DNA from: Gymnopus androsaceus JB14
Taxonomy: Eukaryota > Basidiomycota > Agaricomycetes > Agaricales > Omphalotaceae
Reading direction: 5' to 3'
NCBI GenBank assembly: GCA_009733575.1
Contig: ML769625.1
Span: 40,233-104,232, forward strand
Length of the DNA stretch: 64,000 bases
The stretch's first letter is position 1. Each line of letters begins with the position of its first letter. Under the pieces are notes generated by a model. That model was not told where the DNA came from, searched no databases, and worked only from the letters and a program-made list of their open reading frames with translations. This document shows, piece after piece, positions 23,810 through 36,654 of the stretch. Position numbers and translations under genes: made by a program.

Positions 23810-24608
23810 CGGGGTTTAGCTGCACCTCTCGAATAAAGAAGGGAAGACAGCGGAGGTGGAAGGAAGAAGAAAGGAAGCCGGGCGTGGTCCAATTGGTGGA
23901 GATATTTAGGTTCAAGAAGTGTCAAACATCCGTATCACGCATTCATAACGTTATTTACAAAGATTTCGCCTGTCTCTGGGCTATCGACAGGAGTAGTCTA
24001 GCTTGAGCCACCGTTCATGCCATTCCAAGTTAGGCTTGATTATTATTGTAATCATGCGGGATGTTGTGAGCTGATACTTGACCTTCTATAGAAGTCACGA
24101 GTGTTTTGAAGTCCAAGAAGAATGAATACAGTAAGCACTAGGCTCAGGATATATGTGAGAACTCTCTACGTAGCATGATTTGGGGGCTGTCGGACATACC
24201 AAATCTGAACAACATAGTACCACCTTTTGATTCTTGCCAGAAAGGAAAACATTCTGCTTGGAAGGAAGTACAGAGCTGGGTTCGCACACTGCTACCATCT
24301 ACGCACCAAGAGCCGCATATTGCCTACAACGATACTACCCATTGGCAAAAATAGGAGGATGACGTTCTCTGGCGTACATAATGAGATGAAAACAAACGTT
24401 TCTACCGTACTATCTAGCAATCAAAACTAGAGAACGAAAGCCTTGCACGATCAATATTTTACGCTTTGACCGACTTATGATTTCCATTCAACCTGGTCTA
24501 TTGCCCGCTGAAACAATTCTGAACAGGCTACTGGCTCACAATGGGCGAATATGAGATACAACATATGTATATAAAGTGAATGCAGCGCTGCTACTCTCAC
24601 CAGATTCT

Positions 24609-27032
24609 CTATCGACGTTTGAACACTAATGGAACGCGGATCGGCCTAATCAAAGCGTCAGTATTTCAGATTTATACAATCCACACCACGCACGTCATTG
24701 TCACTCCAGGTTTGGAAGCCGTTACACGAGCTTTCCTCTCTTCAAATGTTTCACTAGCAAATTGGGGCTCTTCCTTGACCTCAATCTTGTACTTCGAAAC
24801 CAACATTGTGAGAACGGCGATCGCTTCTGATTCAGAGAACCTGTGGACAAGTAGATTGAATAGGGCTGGTCGACAAAATAGCATAGGGACATACTTGCGA
24901 CCAATACAAGCTCGCGGACCTATGAAGACGTTCAGTTAGTACAACTTGAAGGGGGTGCAGATACTCACCGGCACTAAAGGGAATAAATGCGTCTCTGGGC
25001 CAATCTGGATCTAAGAAACGGGAAGGCCTAAATTCCTCGGGATTTTTCCAGTAGCGGGCTAGATTTCATCCAACGTCAAGAGAAATCGATAGGAGACGAT
25101 AAGACGTACGGTTATAGTGCAAGCCCACAGCGTTGAGCTCTATTGAAGTGCCTTTCGGAACAGGAAGAATGCGTTTCTCGCCGGCAGCGTTAGTTAGAGT
25201 AAGACTCGTGTCTTCAGCACTATACTTCGGTATCCCGTTCACCTGGAGAAAAAGTAAGTCAAGTCGCGGTAAACCCCTCAGATAGGTATAACTCTCACGG
25301 GTGGGTACAGCCGCATGGTCTCATAAAACACACTGCATGACTTTTGAGAGGACGATCGACAAGGTCACTGAAGTAAACTTACGCCATCGAATGAGTGAAC
25401 AGAGGCATTTCCTCGTATGTCTAGTATCGGCCCAGTCAGCGAGAATTCAACACAATATTAACATGAAACTCACAGGTAATCTATCATCAGGGAGTATTGA
25501 CTTGATGTGTTTGAAAAGTATCTCTTGCTCATCTTGATATAGAGCAAGCAAAGCAAACGCAAAACAGAGGGTGTGGGAAGTGGTCTATACGAAAAAGCTA
25601 TTTGAGTACGGTAAAATCTTGAGTAGACTACATATACATAGACGAACCTCGTGTCCCGCTACGAGGAATATGAATATGTTTCCCGTCAAATCGCTGACCG
25701 TGAATGCTGGATCGTCGGAACTTGCATCAAGAAGACTACTAAGCAAATCATATCTCTCTTCTATCTTGTCTGAATTTTGTCGTGTTGAAATCATTTCATG
25801 CAAATAACTCTGGAATAGACCCGTACTGTTAACAACGCCGCAATCGACCCTAAGATAATTACCTACCTCCAATTCGTCAAAAGCAAGACGGACTGTGCGA
25901 GTATATTCATTAAGCCCCATGGCCCACCTCGGAACTAGGATCTTTGTAAAGCAGCCCGCGGAGGCTTCATGGATAGCTTCCTTGAATGACATTTGATGGT
26001 TTGGCGGAATACCACTAGAGTCATCTTTCCAGGATATCCTCTGGCCGAAAGCTACGAAATGCAATCAGTTCACTATCATTAACCAGAGAAGGTGGTTCTT
26101 CTACCGGCGACACTAAGGACGAATAGGGCAATCTAATGAACGATACGAATAAATTCATGTAAATTCATGCAAGCGTGAATCCGTAGAGGATGACTTTACC
26201 GGAACAGTTATGCTGATTGCGTGATCAATAACGATGGACTCTTGAGCGCCCCAGACGTTGTCGAAAAGATCAAGCATGATCTTAAGAGTCTCATCCCAAA
26301 TGAGCTTGTTGTTTCGCTATTCGAATAAATTCGACCTGTAAAAGGCAAAAGGATTCGAAGACAAGTGCGAGACGCACATCATTGAAAGCAGGTGCAGCAA
26401 CCTTCCTATATCTCTTCCATTCTTCTCCTTCCGAAACTACAATATTGTCTCCAAGGATTGACAATACTTTGTATCGCTCTACTGGCTTTGGGAACCTAGA
26501 CCGAGCGGTAGTGATTTCCTAAAGATAATGAATCAGAGAGGTGCGGTATCAGATAACGAAACCAACCTTGATGACTGCAGCGTCCGCTACACATAAAGTG
26601 ACATCCGGTCCAAGGCTTATCTAAATGTACGTAGTCAGTGGGACGAGCGTTCAGGAGAGATCAAAAGGATATGCACATTTGCAAGAACATCCCAACCCGC
26701 TTCGGCAAACGCTATAGAATCATCTGTAGTAAGCCTTCTCGAAATAGTAAAGGAAGTGGGAAGGGATCATTCACGTCTATGTTTTGTTCGCCAGTAGTAG
26801 TGTGCACCGTGTATTATACCAGGAATTTGTGGCAGGAAACCGATAATGAAGTTAGTCTGCGAGATCAGGGTTATAGTACCCGGATGAGATCTAGCGAAGG
26901 ATATTTAGTATTTAGCACACATTGCAATAGCTTTTGAACTCACCGTACGGATTTTTTTGACCGTCTAACCTCTAGATACTTCCTAATAACGTATAAAGCA
27001 GAAAGTGCAGCCCCTAGGATGAGTAGCTTCAT
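24609..27032 (-). CDS. Cytochrome P450, tandem copy 2
   Basis: It is the nearest relative of copy 1, lying 0.8 kb upstream of it in the same orientation. It starts at the ATG at 27032 (MKLLILGAALSALYVIRKYL) and ends at TAG 24609. The second exon reads SHPGTITLISQTNFIIGFLP; further pieces are SSGIPPNHQMSFKEAIHEAS, AFDELEVGNYLRVDCGV across an intron border, NIFIFLVAGHE, K-helix ETMR, the haem loop GPRACIGR and SESEAIAVLTMLVSKYKIEV. The C-terminal 70 codons of copies 1 and 2 are identical at the protein level as far as I can compare, pointing to a recent duplication or gene conversion. Exons and splice sites look intact. The 3' flank is also shared with copy 1. Confidence 0.9.
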
Positions 27033-28636
27033 CGAGAAGAATTTTTTCTAGGGTTTTAATTTGTTTAGATGAAGCGAACGAAGAGGAGAGGAAAAAGAGG
27101 CTCGTGGCGTCTTGCCAGCAGCTCTGCATCACTGATAATACCAAACTCAACTTAAAAGCTCCTATGTAACAGCCACCAATCAAACCGTCTGTCTATCTTC
27201 AAATCGTCACACAGAACCGAGCTATTCGTTGGGCTTGATTATTGAAATTATGAGAGGGCACAGGACAAGACCTAGAGTAATCCGCGGCGCCTAAGCGCCT
27301 AAGCGCTTATCGTCGACCAATAGTCTTCCCACACTCCCCTCCTATCTTCCTTCTCATCATATTCGCTTTATTTTCCTTGTAGTCCTATACATTCTACCTA
27401 CCTACCTCACTCTGTGGGTTTTTTTCACCCAAATGGCCGCTAATTTTGCCTTTGACGAGACTAACGTTCGCGCTCAGCTCTGGGTATTCTGTTCCAATGT
27501 TTCATTGGCTAGCTCCCTTTCTATGATTCTAAAGTTTTGAAATCTGTATACCCGGTGAGTAACATTACTTCTTCATCGGCCGTTGCTACTATATCATATC
27601 TAACCTCTTCTTTGCTTTAGTTTTCGTCATTATTATTGTTTTTAGAATCTATCTTCTCATTTGTCACCGTGGGCTCCTTATCCTCATCCTCTTCGCCATT
27701 AAGTCCCTCAGATCTTTGACGCCACCAGTCCTCGTGCAAAGGTATCGTTAGCTTTGTTCGTTGCGCACTTCTACAAAGAACAGCTATGATTCGCATCGAC
27801 TCGGAATGGATTGTTTGTATTCCAATAGTGGTCATTCATGGGACAAGATGAGGGTGCGGAAATCATTCATTACACTCAAGCGTTACGCTCCCTTCTGTGT
27901 TCATAAATCGGTATCAATAATCTCTCTACCTTGCATAGTTAATGGTAGTTGGAGTATTACTGTGTGGTTTTCAAAAATCAGTAACCACGCAAAGTTGAAA
28001 AAGACGATATTCTGTTCATATATCCGTCTGCCTACCGTCGGACAAAAATGAACCCAGTGCAGGTTTACCCATCTAAACTGCCGACTAAAACATCACCGAC
28101 CTTCTCGTATGACTCAGAATCTATGGAAAGAAAGGCTGAAGGGGTGATCACGGCCAAAGGGAGCTTGAGGTCTTTACATGATGTGTTCAAACTTGAATGA
28201 CAGACCGAGTCTGACCAACACACTACCACACACATTTTCTAGAGTCTTGCCATCATGGAAAGCTTTCTGCTTAGAAGGAAGCACAGAGCTGGGTTCGCAT
28301 ACCGGTACCATCTACAAACCACAGATAGATATCGTTTACAATACCAACCATTTGGGAAGACGTTCTCCGGCGTACACACTGTATTGGAATAGACATAAAA
28401 AGGAACTTAACTTTCCTATTGCAGTGTCTAGTAATCAAGCTTTCTCGTTTGAGAACGAAAGCCTTGCGCGATCAATATTTTACGCTTTGACCGACTTATA
28501 CCATTCAAACCCGTGGTTTATTGCCTACCGATACAGTTCTGAGCGGAGTATAGGCCCCTGGCTCGCAATGGGCAAAAATTAAATATGACATACGTATATA
28601 AAGTGAAAGCAGTAATGCGATATTCCACCAGAATCT
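27033..28636. pseudogene. Decayed gene copy A plus P450-3 3' flank
   Basis: The region 27240-28180 is paralogous to the broken copy at about 31264-33400. Landmarks are a start-like exon at 27433 (MAANFAFDETNVRAQLWVFC), a splice-like GGTGAGTAACATT near 27551, a hydrophobic stretch FVIIIVFRIYLLICHRGLLI near 27625, and a tail MNPVQVYPSKLPTKTSPTF near 28049. No continuous frame joins these pieces, so I call it a relic of a membrane-protein gene of unknown type on the plus strand. From about 28180 to 28560 the sequence is the shared P450 3' flank. Confidence 0.5.
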
Positions 28637-31047
28637 CTATCGACGTTTGAGCACCAATGGAATACGGATCGGCCTAAAAGCATCAGCATCAGTCTTATCG
28701 CAATTTCAGATTTTATAATGCACACCACGCACGTCATTGTCACTCCAGACTTGGAAGCAGTTACACGAGCTTTCCTCTCTTCAAATGTCTCACTAGCAAA
28801 TTGAGGCTCTTCCTTGATCTCAATCTTGTACCTCAAAACCAGCATTGTGAGAATGGCAATCGCCTCTGTTTCAAAAAACCTGTTGAAAGTTAGATTGATT
28901 GGGGTTATTTGACGAAAAAGGGACTTACTTGCGACCAATGCAAGCTCGCGGACCTATGAAATCATAAGGTTATATCGAGCAGAGACAATAAAGCCACGAA
29001 CCGGCACTGAAGGGAATAAACGCGTCTTTGGGCCAATCTGGATCCAAGAAGCGGGAAGGTCTAAATTCCTCAGGATCTTTCCAGTAGCGGGCTAGTTTTT
29101 TGTCAATGTCAAGACGCGTCAATATGAGATGATAAGAGCGTACGATTATAGTGCAGACCCGCGACGTTGAGCTCTATTGAAGTACCTTTCGGAACGGGAA
29201 GAATGCGTTTCTCGCCAGCAGCGTTGGTTAGAGTGAGACTTGTGTCTTCAGCGCTATACTTCGGTACACCGAGAACCTAAAGGAAATGTAAGACAAGCCG
29301 CGGTAAGCACCGTCAGATTTTAAGTCTCACTGCAGGGTACAGGCGCAAGGTCTCGTAAAACACACTGTGCGGCTTTTGAGAGGACAATCGACATGATCAC
29401 TCAAGTAAACTTACGCCATCGATTGAGTGAATAGAGGCATTTCCTCGTAGGTCTAGCATTGGCCCAGTCAGCGACAATTAAACACCACAATATTAACATG
29501 AAACTTACGGGTAATTTACCATCAGGGAGGATTGACATGATATGTTTGAAAAGTATCTCTTGCTCATCTTGATATAGAGCCAACAACGCAAACACAAAAC
29601 AGAGGGTGTGGGAAGTGGTCTATACGAAAAGACTATTTGAGTACGTCAAAATCTTGATAGACCATACATAGAACGAACCTCGTGTCCTGCTAAGAGGAAT
29701 ATGAATATGTTTCCCGTCAAGTCGCGGTCAGTGAATGTTGGATCGTCGGAGCTGGCATCAAGAAGACTACTAAGTAAATCATATCTCTCTTCCTTCTTCT
29801 CTGAATTTCGTCGTGCGGAAATCATTTCATGGACATAACTCTGCAACCCAGACTATTATCAACGCCGCAATCGACCCTAAAATAATTACTCACCTCTAAT
29901 TCATCAAATGCAAGACGGACCGTGCGAGTATGTTCATTGAGCCCCATGGCCCAACCCGGAACTATGATTTTTGTGAAGCATCCCAAAGAGGCTTCGTGGA
30001 TAGCTTCCTTGAATGTCATTCGATGATTCGGCGGAATACCACTAGAGGAGTCATCTTTCCAAGATATCCTCTGGCCGAAAGCTGTAAAGCGCAATTAGTT
30101 TACAATCATCGAACACAAAAAGGGTCCTCCTACCGGCGGCACTAAGAACAAACAGGGCAATCTAATGAAGAATACGAGTAAATTCATGCAAGCGTGAATT
30201 CAGAGAGTATGACTTTACTGGAACAGTTATGCTGATTGCGTGATCAATAACGATGGACTCTTGGTCGCCCCAGACGTTGTCGAAAAGATCCAGCATGATC
30301 TTCAGAGTCTCATCCCAGATGAGCTTGTTGTTTCGCTATTCGAAGAAATACGCTCTGTAAGAGGCAAAGGGATTCGGAGACAAATGCGAGACACACATCA
30401 TTGAAAGCAGGTGCAGCAACCTTCCTATATCTCTTCCATTCTTCTCCCTCCGAAGCTACAATATTGCCTCCAAGGATTGACAATACTTCGTATCGCTCTA
30501 CAGGCTTTGGGAACCTAGACCGAGCGGTTGTGATTTCCTAAAGATAATGAATCAGAGAGGTGCGGTATCAGACAACGAAACCAACCTTGATGACTGCAGC
30601 GTCTGCCACAGATAAAGTAACATCCGGTGCAAGGCTTACCTAAATCTAGTCAGTGGGACGAGCGTTCAGGAGAGAGCTGTAGGAATATGTACATTTGCAA
30701 GAACATCCCAGCCTGCTTCGGCAAACGCTATAGAATCGTCTGTGGTAAGCCTTCTCGAAAGAGTAAAGGAAATTGGAGAAGATAATTCACGTCTATGTTT
30801 TGTTTGCCAGTAGTAGTGTGAACCGTGTGTTATACCAGGGATTTGGGGCAGGAAACCGATAATGAAGTTAGTCTGCGAGATCAGGGTTGTAGTGCCCGGA
30901 TGTGATCTAGCGAATAATGTTTAGTATCTAGCGCACATTAAATAGCTTTTGAACTCACCGTACTGATTTTCTTGACCGTCTAACCTCTAGATACTTCCTA
31001 ATAACGTATAAAGCAGAAAGTGCAGCCCCTAGGATGAGTAGCTTCAT
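28637..31047 (-). CDS. Cytochrome P450, tandem copy 3
   Basis: Starts at the ATG at 31047 and ends at TAG 28637 after PIRIPLVLKRR. Exon pieces include FGQRISWKDDSSSGIPPNHR, MTFKEAIHEASLGCFTKIIV, SARRNSEKKEERYDLLSSLL, NIFIFLLAGHE, TTSHTLCFVFALLALYQDEQ, MSILPDGKLP, K-helix ETLR, WPKDAFIPFSAG, the haem loop GPRACIGRK and FFETEAIAILTMLVLRYKIE. It is closer to copy 4 (FFETE, ETLR/ESLR, IIVP) than to copies 1 and 2. All checked junctions keep frame. Its 5' flank carries decayed gene copy B and a DNA transposon, so the promoter may differ from those of the other copies. Confidence 0.88.
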
Positions 31048-31522
31048 TGAGAAGGATTTTATCTAGGTTTAGGTGTTAAGGAGGTGTAGCTTGCGCTGTT
31101 GCCAGCAGTTTTGCATCACTGATGACAGCTCCTATGGCAGTGACGGCGGAAATTGATGAACCAGGATGAACCCTCCAATACAATTCAATTCAATACTGAA
31201 TTTGGGGGTCACCAATCAAACCGCCTTTCGATGTACATACTCTCATACACTATCCATTGGGCTTGATTATTGAGATCGTGAGAGGGTACGAGAAATGAAA
31301 AGAAAAGCGAATGAACTATTGAAAAAAGTCGGAAACAACGAGCCGATCGTAAGGAGCGCTTAAATAATTATAACAATATCTCACGTCGTTCCATTCTTTC
31401 TGTTCTCCTATACGTTCTGCTCAGTTTTTTACACCGTAGTTTGTTTCCACCAAAATTGCTGCCACTGTTGAACTTTGACGAGGCTTGCGGTTGAGCTCAA
31501 CATTTTAGTTTGTCTGTGGTAC

Positions 31523-32625
31523 TAGCGTTGGCGGGAAGACCGTGGATGAAAATCAATTTTGCATTTGACGCCGCGCATCTGGTCTTCTACCAGACGTTTT
31601 ACGTCATAGAATCCCAATGAGTTACCATCCGCTCAAGGGAGAATTTTTAGTTACAGAGAGTGTAAGTGGGATTGTATTCTATATCTCAAGAACCTCAGGC
31701 TTGATATAAGCTCAAAAATGAAGGCTTGCAGCGTCGCTTGGAAAGATAGTTCCGGAGCTTCGGAGCCCATCAATTTTGATCGGACTTCTAGCGTTGGCGG
31801 GAAGACCGTGGATGAAAATCAATGTTGTCTGCCGAACCGTTTACCTCATAGTACTAACCCACTCGAAGTAAAAGTACAGGAAGTATGCAATAGGGATATA
31901 ATGTCATCGTTCTATCCCAAGAGCATCACATTTCCTAGTAAAATTTAGAAAACGAAGGCCTGCAGCGTCATGAGCACCTCAGAATCGCTTGGAGAGCGAA
32001 TTCCGGAGCTCCCGGAGCCCAATCGGAGCCCATTGATTTTGAAGTATGGCATTATTTAAAAATGAAGAAAGGGCTTGTAGTCTCTTGTAGTAGATACTTA
32101 CTAGGACTCAGATGTACATAGGATATTCAAGCACAAAAAAAGGCCCATCCAGAGCACTTCCGAGCAACTTTAGAGAGATTTCGGAAATCCCGGCCGGAGT
32201 CATTGATTTTGATCGGGCCTTCAACAAAGGACCTCCGTCCAATGCTTAAGTTGCAGAAAACAGTGAGAGTACACTCGATACTTTCGGTGACTCGCTCAGC
32301 TAAGGAGACAAACGGGACCACTCCTCGAAAATGGTGCTCCAAAATGCCCGGGAGTGCCTTCATTGGTGATAATATTCCCACGCTATGAGTTATACTTACC
32401 TTCCGTGTGCTGTTGGATTTTTTGAGCCTTTCTGTCATGTTTGAGAGCTCTAAAGTCATGTATGTACCACATGTTTCAAGAAAAATACAGGAAAATTCGA
32501 CCTACAGCTTACATACACGGTCTTCTCGCGTTTAACGACGTTGGCGGAAAGACCAAGGAAGGATTCCCACAGACCATCCCGCCACTTACAAATTATTTTC
32601 ATCCACGGTCGTCCCGCCAACGTTA
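31523..32625. mobile_element. Non-autonomous inverted-repeat DNA transposon, 1103 bp
   Basis: Both ends carry the same ~31-bp terminal inverted repeat (TAGCGTTGGCGGGAAGACC at the left, the complement of TAACGTTGGCGGGACGACC at the right, continuing GTGGATGAAAAT) with two mismatches. The 5-mer GGTAC flanks it exactly (31518-31522 and 32626-32630), read as a target-site duplication. The interior is built of degenerate units of about 270 bp: the terminal motif recurs at about 31788 (and weakly at 32537), and each unit ends in a stretch like TTCCGGAGC.CCGGAGCCCAT. No transposase is visible, so it depends on another element. It interrupts decayed gene copy B. Superfamily not assigned. Confidence 0.75.
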
Positions 32626-34837
32626 GGTACTCTATTCCCATGTTTCGTTGGCTGGCTACTTTTCTGTAATTCTTTTTTGAAATCTGTATACCTGGTGAGC
32701 AACATTCCTTCTTCGTCGGCCTTTGTTGCCATCTAATCTCTTCTTTGCTTTAGTTTTCGTCGATATTATTGTTTTTCAAATTTACTTGCCCATCGCTCTC
32801 CGTGCGCTCCTCATCATCATTCTTTTGCCGGCAAGTCCCTCAGTTCTTAGACATCATCAATCCTACTCTGCGTGCAATGATCCCATTAGCTTTGGTCGTT
32901 GTGCTCTTCTACAAAGAGCAGCTATCATTCGCATCCTCGGAATGGATCGGTATTTCAATGATGGTCATTCATGGGGCAAGCTGAGGGCGCTGAAACCATT
33001 CATACGCTCCCTTCTTTTTTTGAAACTCGCCATCAATCATCTCTGCTCATTCATCTTGCATAATGATGACTGCTAGTGGTAGCGCCGCACTGCGCATGGT
33101 GTATTATGTGTGGTTTTCAAAAATCAGTATCCACACGAAGTTGCAAAAGACGAAGTTCATACATCCATCTTCCTACGCTCGGAAGATGAACCGAGTGCAG
33201 GTATACCCATTTAACTGCTGTCCAAAACATCGCCAATTTTTGCCTGGTATCTCGACTAAGAATGAAGGAAGGGTTGAGCATGGCCAAAGGAAGCTTGAGG
33301 CCTTCGACCAGGAATAGACGGTGATCATGCTAATTATAATATCGGAATCGTCCTGGACACTTCCTGATATCACACTCCATGGCCCTGAATCGTCTCGAAA
33401 TCCAGACGAGGTTTATCTGCCTTCGTATTAGCCAGGTCCCGCTCAAGCTGCTTCGTCAGACAATGTGTACTGTATGTACCACAAATGGGAAATATGCCAA
33501 TATATTGAAAGGCATCGGTAAAAGCACCTTGTGTTCGTGATTTTTATGGTTTCTTGGAAGGAGAATATTTGCCGCTTTGTTCAAGTTGCGAGCTACTCTG
33601 TTTCAAACTGATACTATAGTCTATTAATCTCTATTCAAGGTCGGATCAATCGCTTAGATGATGATGCGACGCGCCTGGCGCGCCATACAGTAGTACGCGA
33701 CCATATCAACTGGTGCCAGCAATAACTCCGCTGGAGATTTTATAAAAGAAGAAACCTACAATCCCGCTTTTCTGTCGCCTGGTTACCTCAACGGTTGTCT
33801 TTATATCCTCTTTCGGAGCTGGTCGCTGACAGTGATTCCGAAGGATCCCCATTTGTTCTGCCAATCTACTTGCCTGTTTGTATCTTCTACTTGGTGGTGG
33901 CCGTCATTGGCTTTCCCATCAACTCCAGCCTCATGAGAGGCGAGCAGTAGACCCCGACAACGGCGTTATTCTAGGATATCAATATCTCTATGCCAATCCC
34001 AAATAAAAGTTAGTAATTTTTCCTCTCTTTCAGCAAACCCTGCCAACACATGATTCCTCACTAGAGCGCCATGGGCAGCCAAACGAAAATGACAGTGAAA
34101 ATGGAGCCTATCCCCGGTTGGCATGTCCTATTTAGGCATCTACCCAAAATCAGAACATGCAACTGTATTTTCATCACCTACCCTTCCGAGCGGTATTTTA
34201 TGGCCACCAGGTGTTGAGTATGCGGTAAATGATACTTGATTCTGCCTGTGTTCACGACTTTGCTAGGCCATCTTTCTGTATAAGAATGCCGCCGCATTTC
34301 AGAATGCTACAATGGCGGGTGAATTTTGCCAGATTTATCTTATTCAGTTTCCTGTCTACTTTGAAAGTTAGTATTGATTGCGCCACCAGTTTTACATCTC
34401 AGAAAATATGTCCAAGAATACAACATACAGGAAAGATAGGCGTAAACATTATGAATACCATTGTTGTCACCTATGAGGACATCGAAAGAGCAACTGGACC
34501 TTCAATGTCTTTTCCACCTCAAGATCTGTTAGACTGTTTCCCATTGGTGACCCCAAAACCAATCCAAATTTCAATTTGCTCGGCCTGGATTGGGTGATTA
34601 TGCCTCTGAGTAAGTTTTAATGTTCCGTCAAATGGAAATGCAAACCTTCTGAGTCTTTCTCTCATGCACGCCACAGATTACTTACCATGGACACGAATTG
34701 CAGGTGTATTCCAGAAAGCAGGGTTTAAACTGGTAGATTGGTCGAATCTCAGGGCTCACATTCTGAAATTTGCCCCTTCGGTGTAATTACTATAACCTGC
34801 TTGATTTGGATCTTCACAGGACGCTCTGACAACAACC

Positions 34838-35095
34838 ACGGAACCGGCCAAAGAGGCGTTGAGTTGCCTATTCCCACACCAGTTCCTTTCCAAGCATGCA
34901 GGTCTCAGATAACACCCAGTTAGTCCACGTACTCATCCCACTGGGTCTCCGAGTCCTAGTTGAATATTCCCAATTAGACAAGAAACAACTAGCGAATGGC
35001 AGGAGTGATAGGCGTGCAATGATGAATTCTATACTCGTGTTGAGTTGCCAGCAGTATGAGGTGCTCTTCATATGAGCGAATAATTTTTCCTCGTT
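34838..35095 (+). pseudogene. Relic of a DUF6534 gene 3' end
   Basis: The segment shares long stretches with the last exon and 3' region of DUF6534 gene 2 (38200-38470): CACACCAGTTCCT.TCCAAGCA, CCCAGTTAGTC.A, CTCCGAGTCCT, GAATATTCCCAATTAGAC and GATGAATT..ATACT. The upstream exons of the family were not found here, so this is a truncated third copy in the same orientation as the two full genes. Confidence 0.6.
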
Positions 35096-36654
35096 TCCCG
35101 GAATTCGAGACTAAGGGATACGTACATATTGTTACACTCGTTTTTGAAGTGATATTAATCCCCTTATCGTCAGCTAATCAACATTCCTACTCTGAGGGGT
35201 TGTCAAGATTGACTCTGTGAATGCACTAGTGTTGGATCTCGTTCACAGCTAGCAAATCATTACCTCCGTACGCAAAAATTTATTAAACCTCTCCCTATAG
35301 AATGCTAAGAAGGCTCTGCATGTAATTAAACTGCTCGTACTTACATCGTACACGACTTCAAGCTGTATGCTCTTCATAATTAATTATTACGATTGCAAGC
35401 CTACAAGTCACGACCACTGACCAGCTAGGACACTGCATTTCCCACTTCAGATCGCGCATGCAGTGGACCCTTACGCCCAAGGTAACACAGGTCATCCGGA
35501 GTTGACTCGAAGAAGTAAGGTCACGGTGGATGCCAGTTGTTGGTATATCGCTAAACTGCCTTTTTCATGCGTTTCACATTTTACTTGTGGGCTGATCTAA
35601 CAGAAAATTCCTCGCTGGGAAGCTCGGGATTTGACTCTAAAAGGGTCGGTACGTTGGAAACCTACATCTCAGACCGATCTTGGCAGACTCCCTTTTCTTC
35701 ATAGTCTTGCTCATAGGACCTGTGTTTTTGGCAATTGCTCTCTAGTGTGGACGTATGCTGTTCATTCTACAGGGCTGTCTTGGCCATTCGAGAAGTGCAA
35801 GACTCTGACTCCGCAGCAGCAGGACACTGCACGAGCTTTAATGCAAGAGGAGGCAATGACGTTTGTGACGTCGCTGTGGCAGACTCAATGAAAACCGCGC
35901 GCAATGGGAAGTCGATAGATATATATATTGTTTGCGGCCCAAGATCTTGTCAGTCATTCATGAAAAACTACTACTAATAGTCACTGGAAGGAAGGGAAAG
36001 CCCGATTTTCAAAATTCCCAATCACTTCCGACACTATTTTCTTGGGCGAATAAAAGACTTTGCTGTGCCTTACCTAACACAATGTTATCCCGCTCGATGA
36101 AACCTACTACTGGCACTGATAAGAAGCTAAGTACACTGGGAACATACCGAGCAGTATTCTTTATATGAAAGCACCCTAAATCCCGGGTGCGATGGCCAAT
36201 GTGTACTACATGACGACCCTGGCTCCTTAATGTATACAGCTTTCAGAGAGCCCAAACGGTCAATCCGATTCTGCGAGAATTTCGGTGATTAGTCAAGGAA
36301 GAATATTCGTTTACGGTTTGGTACTGTTACTGAACATGCCGTATGTGTGGTGAGGTATTGACTATTGCATAGTTTCCATAGTTTTTACATTCATTTTTAG
36401 GCCCAAACAAACAAGTTCAAAAACTGTCGACCTATACTCTGTAATGCTGTACTTGGTTAGAACCAGGCAATACAGAAGCACAAACTATCATATGCGTGAT
36501 CTAAGTACCCTCCTATTATGTAGCATTAATTTTTCGTTATCGTATATATATAGGTTGCGGAGGTAAGTTCGGCCTATCCTATCACCCTTTCCACTCCGCC
36601 CAGACCACTCACTGCTTACCCCACACCAGAAACCACTATTAGTATTGCTTCAAG

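Larger units (their letters stand above)
31048..36654. pseudogene. Gene-poor segment with decayed gene copy B and a DUF6534 relic
   Basis: The stretch 31264-31517 plus 32631-33400 is a second, more decayed copy of the gene at 27240-28180 (shared: AATCTGTATACC.GGTGAG, TCTTCTTTGCTTTAGTTTTCGTC, GGCCAAAGG.AGCTTGAGG), split by the inverted-repeat element at 31523-32625. From 33.4 to 34.8 kb I see nothing supportable. At about 34838-35095 lies a DUF6534 3'-end relic (listed separately). From 35.1 to 36.6 kb there is no gene; the end contains the DUF6534 gene 2 promoter with TATATATATAGG near 36543. Confidence 0.5.

Noticed and set aside
32537..32625. A separate ~90-bp MITE with ends ACGTTGGCGG/CCGCCAACGT
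   Set aside because: Its right end is the right end of the 1.1-kb element, and only the larger borders have the GGTAC duplication; the inner copy is better seen as an internal repeat.
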